From: Euborellia annulipes
Taxonomy: Eukaryota > Arthropoda > Insecta > Dermaptera > Anisolabididae
Direction of reading: 5' to 3'
DNA: 64,000 bases
NCBI GenBank assembly: GCA_023213315.1
Contig: JAKCPI010007836.1
Span: 1-64,000 of the forward strand
In this document: positions 59,401-64,000 of the stretch, piece by piece
Layout: every line of letters starts with the position of its first letter
Numbering within the stretch: position 1 is the first letter of the stretch
Notes under the pieces: generated by a model
Database searches by the model: none
What the model was told of the DNA's origin: nothing
The model's input: the letters and a program-made list of their open reading frames with translations, nothing else
Position numbers and translations under genes: made by a program

Positions 59401-61182
59401 ATATTGAGAGACTGTAGATTCAGATATTAAGAAAACAAAGATAATCTAATGTAAGACAAATTGAATAAATAAAAAACTTATTTATTTTTTCCCTCACGAC
59501 ATATCGTCGGGTCTGCAAATAGTTGTTCAATTTCTCTTGATATATCCTTGTCTTCTTGATTTAAAAATTATTTCATTCTTAATTTTATCATTCCATTCTT
59601 AAATATTTAAAACTGTTAATATATAGAGAGAGAAAGTATTGCGATCATGTCAAAAATTCGATGTCGAGATTTTGATGGATATACACGTTTTGAGGTCCCC
59701 GGAGTCCGAAAAAGTGATTTTCGCAACATGGTCTGTCTATCTGTCTCTGTGTGTGTCTGAACAAAATATCTCAAGAACGAAAAGAGCTAGGAGGTTGAAA
59801 TTTTATTATTTAAGTTCGATTACCCCCTGAGGCGTGAAAATAAGCTTTTGATCAAAATCGGCCAAAGAGTACTTTACTGATGTACTTTTTCAGTTTTTTT
59901 TTTTTTTTTTTTTTTTTTTCGATTTTCTCAAAATTCGCTCTAACAATTTTGATTAAAATTCAAAAATCTATTATTTTTTAGATGCTCTTTAAAACGTATA
60001 TTCCCATTTTGCCCTCAAAATTGTTTGAAACACACTTTACTCTTGTACTTCATAGGAAAGATAGGAATATTTTCCCATGGTTATAAATTTTACATCTTGA
60101 ATTCTAATATATCGACTGAAACTAAATATATATCGACTCAAAAAATTGCTGTGCAACCAGTCACACCAGATTTTTTGCAAAAGATTGATTAAATCGGCGG
60201 GCCGCAAAAAGGTTCAAGGCGGGTTGGCCACCCCTGATTTAAAATATTTTGGATTTTTAACATCTATTATCCACATAATCTATTATTAAATCAAATGAAT
60301 TTCAAAACTAGATTTTTTTTGATTTTTTATTATAACTTAAAGATGTATGTATTTATTTCAGCTGCAACATAAATCTTCGACTCCACAATCGACTTCCTCT
60401 TCCACACCCTCACATGCTCAAACGCCATCTCCACAACAGCCACTTCCTACCTCTACACCTTCTAACCAATCTCATCACCATCACCATCATCCTCATCACC
60501 ATCATCATTCACAGCAGCCCCGAACACAGCCGTCCACTTCAACTTCATCCTCCTCTTCATGTTCGTCTTCATCTTCCTCTTCAAATACAACCTCCTCCTC
60601 ACCCTCAACAGTGTTAATGGGCCAACCACCACAACAGCAACAACCACCTCAGACTTCTGCTGGTAATAATGTAAGCAACTCGAATTCGTCTGTTGCACAA
60701 CCAATCACTTATCATCATCATGCGCATTACAACAATCCTCCACCACCACATCAACAACATCAACAACAACAAACCATTGCTCTGGTATATATTTAAATTC
60801 ATTATCCTTACTTAATTGAACGATGGAATTATTAAAAAAAAAAATTCACTTTTACAGGTACCAATTGGACCAATGGCTTTGCCTGTTGCGCCTGGTTATA
60901 ACCCGTCTCCAGCAGGAAATCCTGGACCTCCCGTTAACATGCAGCCTCCGCCACCTCCCACACAACAACAACCTCCTGCTAAGTTAAATGGTGAAATGTC
61001 AAAACGGTCAACCATTCCTCCAGGCAACTCTGGGCCACAACGACAATGGCATAGTCACCATCAAATGGGCGGACAACAGCCACCCAACAGCGGGATGAAT
61101 AATAACAATCGGAATGCTCGCCATCAAAGTAAGAAATTTACCCACCCGCTTAGGAGGACATCAGGGAAAACAAGTCAGTTAT

Positions 61183-61216
<34 letters not shown>

Positions 61217-63795
61217 GTTTTTTTTTTGTATGCTGAGGCCATATAGATTTTAAACGATAGGTATACTGTGAAGGTAAAACTAGACTTAAGTTCAATCAAA
61301 ATGTTGGTATATGTCCTACACGGTCAATTATTTTGATCAAACGGTTCAGTCAATCGAGTGACGTGCTTCAATCAACTCAATTAAACCTTCAATCTTTTGA
61401 TCAAAACTCAGTCACATTTGAGTTGTCGACTCAGAAGGACGCTTCGAACAATGGTGTCCAATACCAATTTGACCTTCCTGGCATTGACGTTGATTGCCGT
61501 TAAAGGGAAAAACAAAAAGCGAAAACAACTTTGCTCCAAGGAATGGTACAAATTAAGAAATCACTTCACTCATGAGCATTTACTCAACTTCCTACTCGTT
61601 TCCAAAGCTCACAAACTCATGTTCTGAACTTTGTGGGCTTTTTTCTTCAATTTCGTCTTTGTTTTGTATTTTTTTTTTTTTGGGAGAGCGGGGTAAACTC
61701 CATGGTTGTCAGGCGTATGATGTTATGATGGATCAAAATGGGCCTAGACGATCAATCGATTGAGACAAAATGATTGAGTCATTCAAACTTTCTATCAATC
61801 ACCTTCAATAATTGGCTCAAGCATCAAACAGGTTCCTAGACAGTCAATATGACTTGATTCAATCTTTTGGTCAAAATGATTAAACGTGTAGAGCCAGCCA
61901 CCTTTACTGGAGCAAGAGGTATATAATCCCCGCCAGTTACAGGCATCAGAGGTGTATTAATAGAAATAAATGGCCAGATGCAGCTAAAAAAAATCTCTGA
62001 ATGAACATTCTATCATCCGGAAACGTTAGGGTCTCTTATTTAAGTCCAAACTGATGATGATTCTTAATACGGAACTGAAACGTTTCCGGGTGTTTGAATG
62101 AGTATTCAGAAATTATTTTTATTTGTACTTTTTTTTTCGAAAATTTCAAACCACCGTAAAATAACATTAGCAAGAGAATGAATAATATCTGATTTCTGTA
62201 TTTGAAATTTGCTAAATCAATTTTTAAGATCCTAAAGTTGAATACGCTAACTAAATCTCCATTTAAGCTCATCACCTCTTGAAAATAATAAAAATAGGTT
62301 GGTTCATCTCCTACAGAAGAAAGAAGTTTAGTAAAATTTTCTTGGTAATGATTTGAAGGGAGAAATAAAACAGCAATATTTCGACCAGCCTAACGCCTGG
62401 CCTTCTTCTGTGCTCGATATAGTTCTTTCACGAGTGAACGAAGACTTGAATGCTCGTCTTCATGTAAAAGTTTAAAGACACCAGACGAAAGATCGCCAAA
62501 GAACTATAAACTGCTCTGAAGATCGCCAGGCGTTAGGCCGGCCGAAATATTTGCAAATTATATAGTATAGGGCGATTCCTGAAAATCTTTGCTGTTTTAT
62601 TTCTCCCATCAAATCATTACCAAGAAAATTTTACTAAACTTCTTTCTTCTGTAGGAGATGAACCAACCTATTTTTATTATTTTCAAGAGGTGATGAGCTT
62701 GAATGGAGGTTTAGTTAGCGTATTCAACCGGAGGATCTTTGAAATTGATTTAGCCCCCCCCCCCCCCCACACATCCCTCCCAATGACGGTTCTGAAGAAA
62801 AGATCTATAGAGTAGTGAAGGTGACCTAAACACCTTCATTGAGATGATTATGGTCTTATTAGTTCTCAGAATATATGGAAAACTACAAACAGGACTAAGA
62901 TATCCATATGTTCTTTAATATTTTAAGTCAAAAAACAATATATATTTGATGCTATTTAGGCAGCCAGGACAAGAAATGAAACACTATTTTATTTCAATGT
63001 GCTCGTCTACGTTTTTGGTGCTAATCGCTCTCTTCTTTAGGACTGTACAGAAGTAGGTGAAATTAGGATATCCTTTGTAAAGAAGAATTTAATAAAAGAA
63101 TACTTTAAGTAAATGATTTAAACTAGGATTAGATACCCTATAGCTAAATATTTTTCGAGATCTATTATTTGAATAAGATAATAGTATTCAAAATACCTCG
63201 ATTCGCCCATGCCCCGGAAAGGCGGAGATCCTGGGTTCGATTCCCGGGGGCCATGGGATGTTTGGTCTCATCAATAAAAAACACTCACATGTCTTGTTAA
63301 ATAGATACCCTATTATTCATTTTATATAAAAATCCTCGGAGTAATAACGGGGATTAGCATCAGAAACGTCGACGAGCACATAGAAATAAAATAGCGTTTT
63401 ATTTCTCGTTCCAGCAGAGAATCAATAATATACATAATCTCCAGCCAAAGAAAATATATCAAAAAATAATATTTATCCTGCTAGCCACAGAATTAATTAT
63501 ACAACTACTTATCTCTTAAATTTTATTTATATAAAATTTATTGATTTTCTTATAAAAATTTTGAAATTTAATAAATACCTTATTTTCAGATCGTTTTGAA
63601 ACTTCTGGATCGCAATCACGTTATCAGCAACCACCACCTTCAACCGCTACTACTCCTTCACCTTCATCTACTCCAAGCGTTGGGATTCATCCACAATCTG
63701 GGGCTACAAACACATCCATGGCTGGAGCTCACACTCCCCCACCATCAAATAGTCAACAAACACAACAACAATCAAATAATCCAGCTAATGCGCAA
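52400..63795 (+). CDS. Atx2: Ataxin-2, 5' nine exons (3' end outside window)
   Basis: Exons 52400-52440, 52944-53169, 57768-57975, 58269-58396, 58468-58719, 58783-58959, 60362-60784, 60858-61128, 63590-63795; GT-AG with consistent phase. An RNA-binding translation and stress-granule regulator that contacts PABP. Seen: Gly-rich start, LSm domain ([60 protein letters not shown]), then LsmAD ([66 protein letters not shown]), [15 protein letters not shown], then long disordered Ser/Pro/Gln/His-rich exons. His runs (six plus five) and short Gln runs stand in for the polyQ tract. The PABP-binding PAM2 motif must lie beyond the window. Confidence 0.97.
54017..54233. mobile_element. Palindromic MITE, family copy 2
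   Basis: TACCATCTATTGCAATAGTA and TACTATTGCAATAGATGGTA are perfect inverted ends; inward CCCGGCAGTTAGGCAGCCC and its complement. Same family as 24178-24459, but better preserved ends. Confidence 0.86.
55634..56233. mobile_element. 600-bp hAT-like element
   Basis: Ends CAGGGTTGGCA and CCAACCCTG; target duplication AAAATATC at 55626-55633 and 56234-56241. No transposase frame. Confidence 0.88.
58960..60361. other. Ataxin-2 intron 6 with TIR element copy 2 and dispersed repeat
   Basis: 59008-59402 is the second copy of the ATGTGATGCGGAAAGTG TIR element, opposite in orientation to 4491-4907. About 59636-60110 is a dispersed repeat (GCGATCATGTCAAAAATTCG, CAAAATATCTCAAGAACG, CTTTACTCTTGTACTTCATA); parts recur at 16330-16430, 46440-46720 and 63840-64000. 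Confidence 0.65.
62371..62415 (-). ncRNA. Hammerhead-like motif (left arm, one core change)
   Basis: Minus strand: CAGAAGA (T to A in CTGANGA), stem II GGCCAG/CTGGTC, GAAA, TATT. Confidence 0.48.
62513..62556 (+). ncRNA. Hammerhead-like motif (right arm)
   Basis: CTGAAGA 62516-62522; stem II GCC-a-GGC gttag GCC-GGC; GAAA 62544-62547; TATT. Same stem II design with a bulged A as the motifs at 28250-28805, so the two elements are related. Confidence 0.6.
62955..63420. mobile_element. Foldback element near Ataxin-2 exon 9
   Basis: Arms about 62960-63030 and 63350-63417: GGACAAGAAATGAAACACTA, TTTATTTCAATGTGCTCGTC, GGTGCTAATC and complements. Right arm keeps AGAAACGTCGACGAGC but no CTGANGA box at the right distance. 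Confidence 0.72.
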
Positions 63796-64000
63796 GTAAG
63801 TAATTCACTTTTTATATTAAAAGGGAAACTCAATTATTTTTTATATACTCTTTAAACTGTATATTCTCATTTTGCCATTGAAATCTTCTGAAGACCACTT
63901 TACTCTTGTACTTCATAGAAAATAGGAGAAATGGTTGCCATAGTACAAAATATAAATATTTTCCCATACTTATAAATTTTACATCTGAAATTCGAATGTA

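Larger units (their letters stand above)
62245..62720. mobile_element. Foldback element with hammerhead-like motif in each arm
   Basis: Arms about 62245-62380 and 62545-62720: CGCTAACTAAATCTCC, CATCACCTCTTGAAAATAAT, GGTTGGTTCATCTCCTACAG, GGGAGAAATAAAACAGC and their complements. Nested 61985-62095 to its left is another small palindrome (GAACATTC...GAGTATTC). Confidence 0.83.
61129..63589. other. Ataxin-2 intron 8
   Basis: Poly-T at 61190-61215. About 61314-61895 is a TIR-like element with TTGATCAA/TTTTGATC subterminal motifs (CCTACACGGTCAATTATTTTG and the complement of CAAAATGATTAAACGTGTAG). Two foldbacks follow (62245-62720 and 62955-63420). A tRNA-like B box CTGGGTTCGATTCCCGGGG lies at 63231. 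Confidence 0.6.

Noticed and set aside
60462..60802. Minus-strand frames opposite Ataxin-2 exon 7
   Set aside because: Shadows of the His/Gln/Ser-rich coding strand.

Overview
This is a window of AT-rich animal nuclear DNA. Genes are split by GT-AG introns, the reading frame holds across every splice junction I assembled, and introns and spacers are packed with transposon debris. Gene content (an insect/crustacean-type beta-1,3-glucan recognition protein, Ataxin-2, a GTPBP2-type GTPase, SLBP, a K2P-like channel) together with Penelope, mariner, hAT-like and tRNA-SINE elements points to an arthropod. I cannot fix the order from sequence alone.

Layout: 25-1497 (+) 3' exons of a GH16-fold glucan-binding protein (GNBP). 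2542-4473 (-) a 5'-truncated Penelope-like element (PLE). 5090-10181 (-) complete phosphoglycerate mutase, 254 aa. 11003-13095 (+) a PAAT/C10orf88-like coiled-coil protein, divergent from it. 15222-17908 (-) histone stem-loop binding protein. 18000-25600 gene-poor DNA with a 1.5 kb palindrome and a 99% identical 494 bp tandem duplication. 25604-40655 (+) GTPBP2-like GTPase, 12 exons, 592 aa, introns full of nested transposons. 43828-49829 (-) a two-pore-domain K+ channel-like protein. 52400 to the window edge (+) Ataxin-2, 9 exons seen, 3' end outside.

The host genes are unrelated housekeeping, signalling and RNA-binding genes. They do not form a pathway or operon.

Two things stand out. First, the K2P-like gene is intact but both selectivity filters read TIG-[V/L]-P instead of TIG-[Y/F]-G, and its stop codon (TGA C) is followed in frame by 43 further protein-like codons, so stop readthrough is possible. 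Second, the window holds several large foldback elements whose two arms each carry a hammerhead-ribozyme-like core (CTGANGA, short stem, GAAA, then ACGTC or ATATT). The same motif sits just behind the stop codon of the PLE. This looks like a population of inverted, non-autonomous, PLE-related elements, spread through introns of Pgam, Slbp, Gtpbp2 and Atx2.

Exon coordinates were assembled by hand from splice sites and phase. Family names come from recognised motifs, not from a search.
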